A DNA stretch of 22,306 nt from Patescibacteria group bacterium (GTDB lineage: Bacteria; Patescibacteriota; Patescibacteriia; WFTA01; S139-112): contig WFTA01000009.1 of NCBI GenBank assembly GCA_015485715.1, positions 1 through 22,306 of the forward strand, read 5' to 3'. The position numbers and the translations under genes were made by a program. The notes under the pieces are model-generated. The model was not told the DNA's origin, did no database searches, and was given only the letters and a program-made list of their open reading frames with translations. Positions 14,192 through 21,977 of the stretch are shown piece after piece (position 1 is the stretch's first letter; the number at the start of each line of letters is the position of its first letter).

Positions 14192-15115
14192 ATGACTGAA
14201 GAAAAGAATACCACAAACAATGAGGAGAAAGAGGAAGTAAGTGAAAAAAAATCAGGTATTGTTACACTTGTTGGAAGATCAAATGTAGGAAAATCTACAC
14301 TGCTTAATGCATTGGTTGGATTCAAGATGGCGCCAGTGTCACCCAAAGCTCAGACTACAAGATTTGCGGTCAAAGGGATATTGGATGATGAAAGGGGGCA
14401 GGTTGTTTTTGTGGATACTCCAGGATTGTTTTTAAGTGTACCTGACAGACTTACCAGAGTTGTAAACAAGCAGGTCAAAGAAAATATAAAGGGCATAGAC
14501 CTTCTTTTATATGTTGTAGATCCAACCCGTGAGATAGGTCAGGAAGAAAAAAGGCTTTTGTCTATGGTTAGAAACATTGAAAACAAAATACTGGTGATAA
14601 ACAAAATAGATATACCAAATCCAAAATATCTGTATGACTATGAAAATCTAAAAGATGATTTTTTGGAAATGGTTAAAATATCAGCTAGAGACGGAAAACA
14701 CTTAAAAACTCTGCTGGATATAGTATTCAAACATCTTCCTTATGGTGATCCTATCTACAGTAAGGAAGAAAGGCTGGCAAACGAGAAAACACTCAAAGAC
14801 TGGATGGCAGAAATTATCAGGGAAAAAGTGTTTTTGTATGTCCATCAGGAAATCCCCTATTCAGTGCATGCTTTTGTTGAGTCTGTTGAAAATAAAGGAG
14901 ATATGCTTGTGGTGAAAGCTAAGATAGTTACAGATGAGGACAGATATAAGCCTATGCTTATAGGAAAGGGGGCGCAGAAGCTCAAGCAGATAGGTACAGC
15001 AGCCAGAAAAGAGCTTGAGCTTATTTTGCAAAAAAAGATTTTTTTGGATCTAGAGGTAGAGGTGGATAAAAATTGGATAGACAGGGTAGAGCTTCAACTT
15101 TCTGATGAATTGTAA
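14192..15115 (+). CDS. era: GTPase Era (16S rRNA-binding ribosome assembly factor)
   Basis: This 307-residue GTPase helps mature the small ribosomal subunit by binding the 3' end of 16S rRNA. G1 is GRSNVGKS (28-35), G3 is DTPG (75-78) and G4 is NKID (137-140). The switch region reads MAPVSPKAQTTR. The C-terminal KH domain (about 215-300) has the Era-type LIGKGAQKLKQIGTAARKELE loop. An unusual acidic N-terminal extension of about 22 residues (TEEKNTTNNEEKEEVSEKK) precedes the GTPase domain. A later start is possible, but there is no methionine between this start and G1. The 16S 3' end that Era recognises (ATCACCTCC) is present in this window. The helicase gene follows after 15 bp. Confidence 0.95.
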   Translation: MTEEKNTTNNEEKEEVSEKKSGIVTLVGRSNVGKSTLLNALVGFKMAPVSPKAQTTRFAVKGILDDERGQVVFVDTPGLFLSVPDRLTRVVNKQVKENIKGIDLLLYVVDPTREIGQEEKRLLSMVRNIENKILVINKIDIPNPKYLYDYENLKDDFLEMVKISARDGKHLKTLLDIVFKHLPYGDPIYSKEERLANEKTLKDWMAEIIREKVFLYVHQEIPYSVHAFVESVENKGDMLVVKAKIVTDEDRYKPMLIGKGAQKLKQIGTAARKELELILQKKIFLDLEVEVDKNWIDRVELQLSDEL

Positions 15116-15130
15116 TTATTATATTTTTTA

Positions 15131-17179
15131 ATGAGGAAATATATCTTATCAGATTTAAATAACAAAGGTACAAAAATAGATTATATCTCATCTCTTAACA
15201 ATCAACAGTTGGATGTAGTATTCAACGGAGATGGGCATTGTCTGGTTTTGGCAGGGGCAGGATCCGGCAAGACAAGAACTCTGGTCTATAGAGTGGCTTT
15301 TTTGATAGAAAAAGGCATAAGTCCTGACAATATTCTGCTGGTCACTTTTACTAATAAGGCAGCTCGGGAGATGACTTCAAGGTGCAGGGAGATATTGAAG
15401 TCAGATATCAAGGGTCTATGGAGCGGAACTTTCCATCATATAGCCAATAAAATTTTAAGAATGTATATTGACAGATTAGGATATAGAAAAAACTATGTTA
15501 TTTTAGATGAGTCAGATTCTCAAGATTTGGTAAAAACAGCACTTGGATATGTAGCCAAGGAGGCAGGTATGATAAAAAAAGATCTGCCCAAAGCTTCTGT
15601 CATCCAATCTATAATCAGCTTTAGTCAAAATTCTCAAAAGCCAATATCAAGTGTGATTAGGAAATTACATTCCAAGTTTATCCATCTGACAGATGTGATA
15701 GGTATTGTTAAATACAAGTATGAGCAGATAAAAAAAGAGACAAACAGTCTTGACTATGATGATTTGCTTTATCTATGTCTTACTCTTTTAAGAGATCATT
15801 CTGATATCAGAGAAAAACTGGCATCTAAGTTTAGATATATACTTGTGGATGAGTATCAGGATACCAATATTTTGCAGGCTGATATTATAGATCTGCTTGG
15901 CTCTGTACATAAAAATATACTTGTTGTTGGAGATGATGCTCAGAGTATTTACTCTTTTAGAGCTGCTGATATAGAAAACATTTTAAATTTCCCTAAAAGG
16001 TATTCTGATGCCAAAATATTTAAACTTGAGAAAAACTATCGCTCTACCAGATTTATTCTCAATCTTGCCAATAATTCCATTAAAAACAACAGATTTAATT
16101 TTCCTAAAGAGTTGCAGCCGGTTAAAAATGGGGTGGAGATAAAACCAGCTCTGGTTCCTCTCTCCGACCCCGTGAGCCAGGCCAGATTTATCACTCAGCG
16201 CATAGAAGAATTGAGGTCAGAAGAAGGTGTGCCTTTGTCTGAAATATCTGTGCTTTTTAGATCTGCATTTCATTCAGTGGAGCTTGAGGTGGAATTATCT
16301 AAAGCTGATATTCCGTATATTAAAAGAGGCGGTATAAGATATTTTGAACAGGCGCATATAAAAGACATACTTGCGTTTTTGCGAATTGCCCATAATCCTC
16401 TGGATGAAGTTGCCCTGAGAAGAGTTTTGTATTTGCTGAGCGGTATAGGAGAAGTTACATTTTTAAAGATTAAGGAGTTTATGATGTATAAAATTGTCAA
16501 AGAAGGCTTGTCTGTAGAGCAGATAGATTTTAGTGGCTTGACTTTGCCTTTGAGGGCCAGAGAGAGCTTGGATAAAGTTTTGAAATATATTTTAAAAGTG
16601 CAAAAATATCTTGAAAAAGAGCAAGTTGACATTCCTGCCATCATCCATACAGCCTACAGAGATATATACAGATCTGTTCTTAAAGATAAATTTGATAATC
16701 CTGACGAAAGGGAGATGGATATAGATGTTTTGGCAGAATTTGCAAAAAATTATAAGTCTTTAGAAAGTTTTCTATCAGATGCAGTGCTTACTGAGGGGTA
16801 TAAAGGAGAGAGGTTTGATGTGGACGGGGAGAGGGAAGAGGATGTGATGGTTCTTTCCACAATTCATCAGGCAAAAGGGCTTGAGTGGAAAGTAGTATTT
16901 GTTATGCATTTGGTTGAAGGCGCTTTTCCTCACTATAGATCTCTTGCCAGAGATGAAGATTTGGAAGAAGAAAGAAGGCTTTTCTATGTATCTGTAACCC
17001 GTGCAAAAGAAGAGCTTTATCTCACATATCCTATCAGCTATGAAGCAGGCTATAGCTATATGTCGCGTGTTTTATCAGGCCCTTCCAGATTTCTGCTTGA
17101 ATTGTCGGAAAATGTTTATGAAAAATGGGAGATAGAAGAAGATACCCCTTCATCTATTTTGGATTTTTATCTGGATTAA
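15131..17179 (+). CDS. UvrD/PcrA/Rep-family superfamily I DNA helicase
   Basis: This 682-residue 3'-5' helicase has all SF1A motifs: a Q motif around LNNQQLDVV, Walker A GAGSGKT (42-48), TFTNKAAREM (Ia), VDEYQDTN from V239 (II), GDDAQSIYSFRAAD (III), EKNYRSTRFIL (IV), VMVLSTIHQAKGLEW (V) and EEERRLFYVSVTRAKEELYL (VI). It probably unwinds DNA in nucleotide-excision and mismatch-type repair or removes blocked replication complexes. I cannot separate UvrD, PcrA and Rep by eye, so no symbol is given. It is shorter than E. coli UvrD (720) and lacks a long C-terminal tail. It lies 15 bp after era with no promoter visible, so it is likely in the same transcript. Confidence 0.93.
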   Translation: MRKYILSDLNNKGTKIDYISSLNNQQLDVVFNGDGHCLVLAGAGSGKTRTLVYRVAFLIEKGISPDNILLVTFTNKAAREMTSRCREILKSDIKGLWSGTFHHIANKILRMYIDRLGYRKNYVILDESDSQDLVKTALGYVAKEAGMIKKDLPKASVIQSIISFSQNSQKPISSVIRKLHSKFIHLTDVIGIVKYKYEQIKKETNSLDYDDLLYLCLTLLRDHSDIREKLASKFRYILVDEYQDTNILQADIIDLLGSVHKNILVVGDDAQSIYSFRAADIENILNFPKRYSDAKIFKLEKNYRSTRFILNLANNSIKNNRFNFPKELQPVKNGVEIKPALVPLSDPVSQARFITQRIEELRSEEGVPLSEISVLFRSAFHSVELEVELSKADIPYIKRGGIRYFEQAHIKDILAFLRIAHNPLDEVALRRVLYLLSGIGEVTFLKIKEFMMYKIVKEGLSVEQIDFSGLTLPLRARESLDKVLKYILKVQKYLEKEQVDIPAIIHTAYRDIYRSVLKDKFDNPDEREMDIDVLAEFAKNYKSLESFLSDAVLTEGYKGERFDVDGEREEDVMVLSTIHQAKGLEWKVVFVMHLVEGAFPHYRSLARDEDLEEERRLFYVSVTRAKEELYLTYPISYEAGYSYMSRVLSGPSRFLLELSENVYEKWEIEEDTPSSILDFYLD

Positions 17180-17217
17180 ATACAAAAAATACTCTACAGA
17201 AGATTGCACAACTCGTA

Positions 17218-17659
17218 TTATGGATTATTATTTTCTCTCCTCCCACTTATATTATTATTTAATTCTTTTAGTAATTCATCGATCCATTCAGACTTAGCAA
17301 GTAATTCAGGAATTAAATCTGTATTTATATTATTTATTATTTTTTATTATTTCTTTTAATCTTGTAAATGTATCTTCTATGTGTTCCACATCTGTTGTTG
17401 GATAACCATAACTTTGTTTATAGAACTGATTTTCAAGATTTTCAATCATTTTTTCAAGAACTTCAAGTTCTATTTGTTTTTTTCCTAGTATTTTAAATAC
17501 TGGTGATAAATCTTTAAATTTTTCCATAATATCTTTAAGTACATATTTTATTGTTTTTAATTCTGGATTAGTAGATTCCCCATCTCTTATATCAATATTA
17601 TCATACTCTGTAATATATTTTATGATTAGACCTCTTGCAAAATAAAATTTAAATTTTCT
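17218..17659 (-). pseudogene. Decayed small hypothetical gene, frameshifted and 5'-truncated
   Basis: On the minus strand one frame is open from about 17659 to a TAA at 17330 and reads LIIKYITEYDNIDIRDGE..., then MEKFKDLSPVFKILGKKQ..., ending TRLKEIIKNNK. A second frame continues at once as NNINTDLIPELLAKSEWIDELLKELNNN and ends at 17218. The frame change falls in an AAT-rich tract with a run of six A (17340-17345). The protein-like composition across both parts suggests one gene of about 140 residues, hydrophilic and helical, broken by slippage. At its 5' side the readable part begins exactly at the edge of a MITE-like element, so its start seems lost. A product from the ATG at 17527 (65 residues) remains possible. 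No family recognised. Confidence 0.6.
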
Positions 17660-17724
17660 CTAAATATAACACTTTTAATAAAATTTAGCTTAATTAGCTA
17701 AAAGGTTATTTTGCAAAAGATCTA
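17627..17724. mobile_element. MITE-like element with terminal inverted repeats
   Basis: GACCTCTTGCAAAATAA (17629-17645) and TTATTTTGCAAAAGATC (17706-17722) are inverted repeats matching at 15 of 17 positions, flanked on both sides by TA, a possible target duplication. The roughly 60-bp interior is over 80% A+T and encodes no transposase. The TTTTGCAAAAGA-type end resembles ends of some DDE insertion sequences, but I cannot name the family. It abuts and appears to truncate the decayed gene at 17218-17626. Confidence 0.65.
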
Positions 17725-17749
17725 TAATAATATACAAAGTTATATTACC

Positions 17750-17804
17750 AAAAAAACAATCCGTCAAGGTAAAGGGTTGGATAGGGTATCAAACTGACGG
17801 GATT
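17750..17804 (-). terminator. Intrinsic terminator of uvrB
   Basis: On the minus strand CCGTCA and TGACGG (17795-17800 and 17761-17766) close a hairpin, followed by ATTG and a run of seven T (17750-17756). It lies about 35 bp beyond the uvrB stop. The 28-nt loop is C-rich on the transcript. Confidence 0.7.
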
Positions 17805-17836
17805 TGTATAAATTTAGTCAGTTTATTGACTGAATT

Positions 17837-19867
17837 TTATTCTTTAATTACTGCCTTTAAAGAAGAATATTTTTGTTTTTTGTCTTTAGAGCTCTTTTTT
17901 TGAATTTGTTCAAGCTCTTTTATTTTATCACGAAGAGAAGCTGCTTTTTCAAATTCCAGATTTTCAGCTGCCATCTTCATTTGAGCCCTTAAGTTTTCTA
18001 TCATATAGACAAGCTCATATTTGTCTATGTTCTCTGGAATATCTATTTTGATTTTTTCTTTTTTCTTCTTGTTTGTATATTTCAGTATACCTTCTCTGAT
18101 TTCTTTGGATATGCTTTGTGGTTTGATATTGTGTTTTTTGTTGTACTCTTCCTGTATTTTTCTTCTTCTTTCAACTTCTTTGATGGCTTTTTTCATTGAT
18201 TTGGTAATTGTATCTGCATACATAATCACTGTTCCGTCTATGTGCCGGGCAGCTCTTCCCATAGTCTGGATGAGAGATGTTTCAGATCTTAAAAATCCTT
18301 CTTTGTCTGCATCAAGTATGGCAACTAAAGACACCTCAGGCAGATCAAGACCTTCTCTGAGCAAATTCACTCCTACCACAACATCATACATACCCTGTCT
18401 TAGGTTATATAGTATTTCCACCCTGTCAAAAGTATCTATTTCTGAATGAAGATAATAGGCTTTTATTCCTTCATCTTGCAGATATTCAGATAAATATTCA
18501 GCGGTTTTTTTAGTAAGAGTGGTAACCAGCACTCTTTGGTTTTTGTCTGTTCTAATGTGGATTTCTGTAATTAGGTCCTGTATTTGGTTTTCTGTTTTTT
18601 TAATAATTATTTTAGGATCCAAAAGTCCTGTAGGCCTTATAATCTGCTCAACTATTTGCTGTGATTTTTTCAGTTCATATTCTCCGGGTGTGGCTGAGAC
18701 ATAGATGACTTGGTTGATCCTCTGCTCAAATTCTTTAAATTTAAGAGGTCTGTTGTCATATGCGGCTTTTAGTCTAAAGCCAAAGTTAACCAAAGAATTT
18801 TTTCTGGATTTATCCCCTTCATACATAGCTTTTATTTGAGGTATGGTGATGTGTGACTCATCTATAAACATTAAAAAATCATCAGGAAAATAATCGAGAA
18901 GTGTATATGGCGGCTCACCCGGTTTGCGCCCGTCAAAATATCTGGAGTAGTTCTCTATACCATTGCAGTAACCAGTTTGTCTGATCATCTCTATATCGTA
19001 CTCCACTCTTCTTTTAAGTCGTTCTGCCTCAAGGTTTTTTCCTTTTTTTAAAAATTCTTTTACTTCTTTTTCTTTATCTTTTTGTATTTGCTTGAGAATA
19101 TTGTCTATTTTTTCTTGTGGTGCTATATAGTGAGTTGCAGGATAGATAGATACATCATTTACTTCTTTTTCAGTTACCATTGTTAGAGGGTTTATAATTT
19201 GGATGCTTTTTACTTTATTAAACTCAAGGTGTATCCTGTATATTTCAGATACAGAAAAAACCGGAAATATATCTATTACAGATCCTGTAGATCTGAATGT
19301 ACCGCGTCTGAAATCTATTTCGTTGCGACTGTATTGCATATCAATGAGGTGTTTGAATATCTCTTCTCTGGATATTTTTTGTCCTACAGATATATCAAAA
19401 TGTATATTTTCATATTCTGACGGGTCCCCAAGACCATAGATGCAGGATACAGATGCAACTATAATAACATCCCTTCTACTGAGCAAACTTTGAGTTGCAA
19501 AATGCCTTAGCCTGTCTATTTCTTCATTGATAGAAGTTTCTTTTTCTATATAGGTATCTGTCTGCGGTATGTAGCTTTCAGGAAGATAGTAATCATAGTA
19601 AGATACAAAGTAACACACAGCATTGTGAGGAAAAAACTTTTGAAATTCTTCAGCCAGCTGGGCAGCCAGTGTTTTATTGTGGGATATAATCAAAGTAGGC
19701 CTTTGTACTTTCTGAATAATATTGGCCATAGTAAAAGTTTTACCTGACCCTGTAACGCCAAGCAAGGTTTGGTGTTTGTATCCCTCATCTAGCCCTTTGG
19801 TTAGCTTTTGTACTGCTTTTTTCTGATCAACAGAGAGTTTGAAATTTGTCTCAAGTTTAAACTTCAT
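17837..19867 (-). CDS. uvrB: Excinuclease ABC subunit B
   Basis: This 676-residue damage-verification helicase of nucleotide excision repair receives the lesion from UvrA and recruits UvrC. Walker A GVTGSGKT is at 37-44. The beta-hairpin that clamps damaged DNA (SYYDYYLPESYIPQTDTYIEKE) is near 89-110. FIDESHITIPQI (motif II), YVSATPGEYE (III), LVTTLTKKTAEYLSEYL (IV), VGVNLLREGLDLPEVSLVAILDADKEGFLRS (V) and QTMGRAARH (VI) are all present. The C-terminal UVR motif (about 622-653, AAENLEFEKAASLRDKI) that contacts UvrC is intact. The length is normal. No Shine-Dalgarno precedes the start. uvrA and uvrC are not in the window. Confidence 0.97.
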   Translation of the reverse strand: MKFKLETNFKLSVDQKKAVQKLTKGLDEGYKHQTLLGVTGSGKTFTMANIIQKVQRPTLIISHNKTLAAQLAEEFQKFFPHNAVCYFVSYYDYYLPESYIPQTDTYIEKETSINEEIDRLRHFATQSLLSRRDVIIVASVSCIYGLGDPSEYENIHFDISVGQKISREEIFKHLIDMQYSRNEIDFRRGTFRSTGSVIDIFPVFSVSEIYRIHLEFNKVKSIQIINPLTMVTEKEVNDVSIYPATHYIAPQEKIDNILKQIQKDKEKEVKEFLKKGKNLEAERLKRRVEYDIEMIRQTGYCNGIENYSRYFDGRKPGEPPYTLLDYFPDDFLMFIDESHITIPQIKAMYEGDKSRKNSLVNFGFRLKAAYDNRPLKFKEFEQRINQVIYVSATPGEYELKKSQQIVEQIIRPTGLLDPKIIIKKTENQIQDLITEIHIRTDKNQRVLVTTLTKKTAEYLSEYLQDEGIKAYYLHSEIDTFDRVEILYNLRQGMYDVVVGVNLLREGLDLPEVSLVAILDADKEGFLRSETSLIQTMGRAARHIDGTVIMYADTITKSMKKAIKEVERRRKIQEEYNKKHNIKPQSISKEIREGILKYTNKKKKEKIKIDIPENIDKYELVYMIENLRAQMKMAAENLEFEKAASLRDKIKELEQIQKKSSKDKKQKYSSLKAVIKE

Positions 19868-20084
19868 AACTATTAAAATATCATCTTTGCCTCACAAAAT
19901 CAACCCCTCTTTATACAATCAGTATCACTGATTATATAATAAATTCTAAATACTAAATACTAATATTAAAATTTTCAATTTACAAATTTTCAATTTTCAA
20001 TTCCCACAAAGGGGATCTGTCTCTTCGAGTCTATACCTTCGGTCTGTATCTGTAGATCTAGGGAATTGAAAATTGTTTATTCCC
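19868..20084. repeat. AT-rich spacer with dispersed repeats and a 15-bp inverted repeat
   Basis: AAATACTAAATACTAA (about 19947-19963) and TTTCAATTTACAAATTTTCA recall the blocks at 67-124. CAATTTTCAATTCCC (19991-20005) is the exact reverse complement of 20061-20075. The 55 bp between them are GC-richer and contain the imperfect repeat GTCTATAC/GTCTGTATC and a CTTCGG tetraloop-like motif. No gene is seen. The layout, AT-rich arms around a GC-richer insert, matches that at 107-284. Confidence 0.65.
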
Positions 20085-20112
20085 TTGACTTTTTAAATTA
20101 TTATGATATAAT
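20085..20112 (+). promoter_or_regulatory. Promoter of the hypothetical gene at 20245
   Basis: TTGACT (20085-20090), a 16-bp spacer and TATAAT (20107-20112) with an extended TG (TGATATAAT) form the best complete promoter for a protein gene here. The predicted leader is about 125 nt, long compared with the other genes. Confidence 0.75.
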
Positions 20113-20171
20113 TATGTTCATTAGTTGTATCTGGAATATATTTCAAATAAATAGTAAGTTTTTGAGATAAT

Positions 20172-20201
20172 AAAAGGTCATTGTTATTAATAGCCTTTTT
20201 T
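20172..20201 (+). terminator. Possible attenuator in the leader of the 20245 gene
   Basis: AAAAGGT (20172-20178) pairs with GCCTTTT (20193-20199), with more A/U pairs inside, and the 3' arm merges into a six-T run ending at 20201. It lies 43 bases before the start codon, within the mRNA leader. Stability is modest, so premature termination is only a possibility. Confidence 0.35.
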
Positions 20202-20244
20202 GATTTTTAAGCAATTAAAAATCTGAAAGAGGAAAGTAAAATAT

Positions 20245-20769
20245 ATGAATCAAAAAGTATCAATTGAATTACCTCTAGAAAATGATAGGATGTGGGAAGA
20301 GATATCCAAAATTAAACAACAAATTACTGATTATGACAGATATATTCAAGCTCAAGGTCCCCATTCCAAACATGGAAAATTCTACCATAGAAAAAGTGTT
20401 GAATTAAAAAGATTGGTTTTTAATAAATTATTGAGGGGGTCGATACTTAAATCAACTGTTAAAATTTTGGAAATTGCAGCTGCTATAGAAACCAAAAATA
20501 TCGATTACATAGGAGATTGTATTAAGTATCAAGAAGTTAGAGATCTTTATATAAAAAATAAAAACAGGGCTACGCCCGCTTATTGTGCTTTACTTATAAT
20601 TATAATGCATAAAATTGGAAGGTTTAACGAATTTCATAAAGAGTTTCCTGAAGTTTACCAAGAAGCACAGATGATTGTAAAACACATGAAACAGTATATG
20701 CACGATCACAAAGTCTACTATCCTTTTGTAGATATAGTAGGTAATGCTTTAAATTCATGTGATAAATAG
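20245..20769 (+). CDS. Hypothetical protein, 174 residues
   Basis: I do not recognise a family. The protein is soluble and mostly helical in appearance: an N-terminal charged region (ENDRMWEEISKIKQQITDYDRYIQ), a basic HSKHGKFYHRKS patch, then alternating helices, with a hydrophobic segment YCALLIIIMHKIG near residues 113-125 and a His-rich tail (KHMKQYMHDHKVYYP). No signal peptide or catalytic motif is seen. It has its own extended -10 promoter, a long leader and a purine-rich GAAAGAGGAAAG stretch before the ATG. It is followed by a GC-rich hairpin and by a 415-bp stretch without a gene, so it is probably monocistronic. Confidence 0.75.
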   Translation: MNQKVSIELPLENDRMWEEISKIKQQITDYDRYIQAQGPHSKHGKFYHRKSVELKRLVFNKLLRGSILKSTVKILEIAAAIETKNIDYIGDCIKYQEVRDLYIKNKNRATPAYCALLIIIMHKIGRFNEFHKEFPEVYQEAQMIVKHMKQYMHDHKVYYPFVDIVGNALNSCDK

Positions 20770-20786
20770 TGAAAAAATATTAATCC

Positions 20787-20816
20787 AAAAAAATCCCCCG
20801 CATCTTGTTGCGGGGT
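20787..20816 (-). terminator. Strong GC-rich terminator, best oriented for the minus strand
   Basis: CCCCGCA (20796-20802) and TGCGGGG (20809-20815) form a perfect 7-bp stem with a 6-nt loop. On the minus strand it is followed by GAT-type bases and seven T (20787-20793). On the plus strand it is followed only by TAGTTTATT, so it may also end the 20245 transcript weakly. No minus-strand gene is recognised to its right. Confidence 0.75.
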
Positions 20817-21142
20817 AGTTTATTGTGAAACAGAAATATAATAAGAATGTAGGCAGATAAAAGTTATTATATCTGAAGGTGAGAATAATATAAAATAAAA
20901 CAGGAATTACTTTTAAAGTTGGGGACAGTAATGATTTTAGTAAAAAATAATATAGTCACTTCGAAATCTTAAAAAATAAAACAAATAGTTTGGAGAGACA
21001 TAAATAGCAAGAGTAAATAAATTTACAATGTCTCATCGTATGATTGGAAGGATATTAGAATGTCATTATTAAACCCCCTTTATTAAAGATAATGGTAGGG
21101 TTATATTCAGTGAGTAATTACTCTTGCTTGCTTATTTATTTT
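20817..21142. other. Intergenic region with nested inverted repeats, no gene seen
   Basis: No reading frame of interest is found. GAGACAT (20996-21002) pairs with ATGTCTC (21029-21035). GCAAGAGTAA (21007-21016) pairs with TTACTCTTGC (21117-21126), and GAGTAATTACTC just upstream of that arm is a perfect palindrome. ATCGTATGATT, at about 21036, also occurs near 254. A minus-strand TATAAT lies near 20868, upstream of the minus-oriented terminator, so a short non-coding transcript is possible but unsupported. Confidence 0.4.
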
Positions 21143-21170
21143 TTGATATGATTTGTTTTACCTTTATAAT
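21143..21170 (+). promoter_or_regulatory. Promoter of the nucleotidyltransferase gene
   Basis: TTGATA (21143-21148), a 16-bp spacer and TATAAT (21165-21170). The ATG is 14 bases past the -10, so the leader would be under 10 nt and the mRNA effectively leaderless. Confidence 0.7.
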
Positions 21171-21184
21171 TAACTGTTTTTAGT

Positions 21185-21976
21185 ATGAAACTGTTTATAC
21201 ATGATAAGTATCCGCATATTCTTGATAAAACTACAATAGTATTCCCTGTGGGTGGGTCTTCCAAAAGAATACAGCACATAGCACAAGGCAGGCATAAATC
21301 ACTTATCAAACTTCCTAACAACAAAACCATGCTTGATATTAAAATTGAATTTTATAGAAAGTTGGGATTTTGTGATTTTGTTTTGCTCGCATCCAAGGAA
21401 AATTATAAGTATTTTCAGGAACATTTAGATAAAGCAGTTTATAGGAAAAAATGCAATATTAAAATAAGCGTACCTCAGAAAAAAATAGGCAGAGGAGCAG
21501 CTGTGTTGTATGCCTATGAAAAAGGGTATATACCAAAAAACAATTATCTTATTATACACAATCCTGATGATGTGATAGTAGCCAAACTGGGATCTAAAAT
21601 GATACAGACATCATTTAGCAGGCATCTGAATAATGAAGAAGAAGGAGCAGTATGTACTATGGTATGTGTAGAAGGGGTAAAATATCCGTATTCTACTTTT
21701 AGCCAGCTTAATAATATAGTGACAGGAGTTTATCAAAACGCTTTTGTAAATATACCTGTGCATATAGGTATCACCTTTTTCTCACCCACAGCATATAAAT
21801 ATTTTAAAAAAGTATTTACAAAGGATAGGAAGAGTGACTTTGAATCCAAACTTTTCACTTATCTTTCAAAAGAGGAAAAGCTTTATTCTACTTTCCTGCC
21901 CAAGGATGTCTGGTTTCCTGTCAATGATCAAAAAGCGTGGGATGAATTTGTGGAGTATTTAGCAAAAAGAAAGTAG
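21185..21976 (+). CDS. Nucleotidyltransferase-like protein (sugar-1-phosphate NTP-transferase fold)
   Basis: This 263-residue protein begins like an NTP_transferase: a strand TTIVFPVGGSSKRIQ (16-30, a variant of GGxGxRL), then KSLIKL (38-43) and a helix-strand DFVLLAS. Further motifs are GRGAAVLYAYE (102-112, compare the GTAxAV nucleotide-binding loop) and a metal-site-like HNPDDVIV (125-132). The late NIPVHIGITFFSPTAYKYF matches the sugar-binding/hydroxyl region of nucleotide-sugar pyrophosphorylases. It may activate a sugar phosphate for surface glycans, but the substrate is not predictable and the altered signature leaves room for a non-canonical role. No glycan genes are adjacent. It converges with the next gene, with one base between. 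Confidence 0.78.
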   Translation: MKLFIHDKYPHILDKTTIVFPVGGSSKRIQHIAQGRHKSLIKLPNNKTMLDIKIEFYRKLGFCDFVLLASKENYKYFQEHLDKAVYRKKCNIKISVPQKKIGRGAAVLYAYEKGYIPKNNYLIIHNPDDVIVAKLGSKMIQTSFSRHLNNEEEGAVCTMVCVEGVKYPYSTFSQLNNIVTGVYQNAFVNIPVHIGITFFSPTAYKYFKKVFTKDRKSDFESKLFTYLSKEEKLYSTFLPKDVWFPVNDQKAWDEFVEYLAKRK

Positions 21977-21977
21977 G

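Noticed and set aside
17762..17790. G-quadruplex in GGTAAAGGGTTGGATAGGG on the plus strand
   Set aside because: It could form only two G layers, and it sits in the loop of the uvrB terminator, where a simpler explanation suffices.
19985..20080. tRNA or structured small RNA gene in the GC-richer part of the spacer
   Set aside because: No T-loop GTTCRANNC or cloverleaf can be drawn; the structure is explained by inverted repeats.
21136..21330. 64-residue minus-strand frame over the nucleotidyltransferase start
   Set aside because: It is antisense to the conserved NTP-transferase signature and has no independent support.
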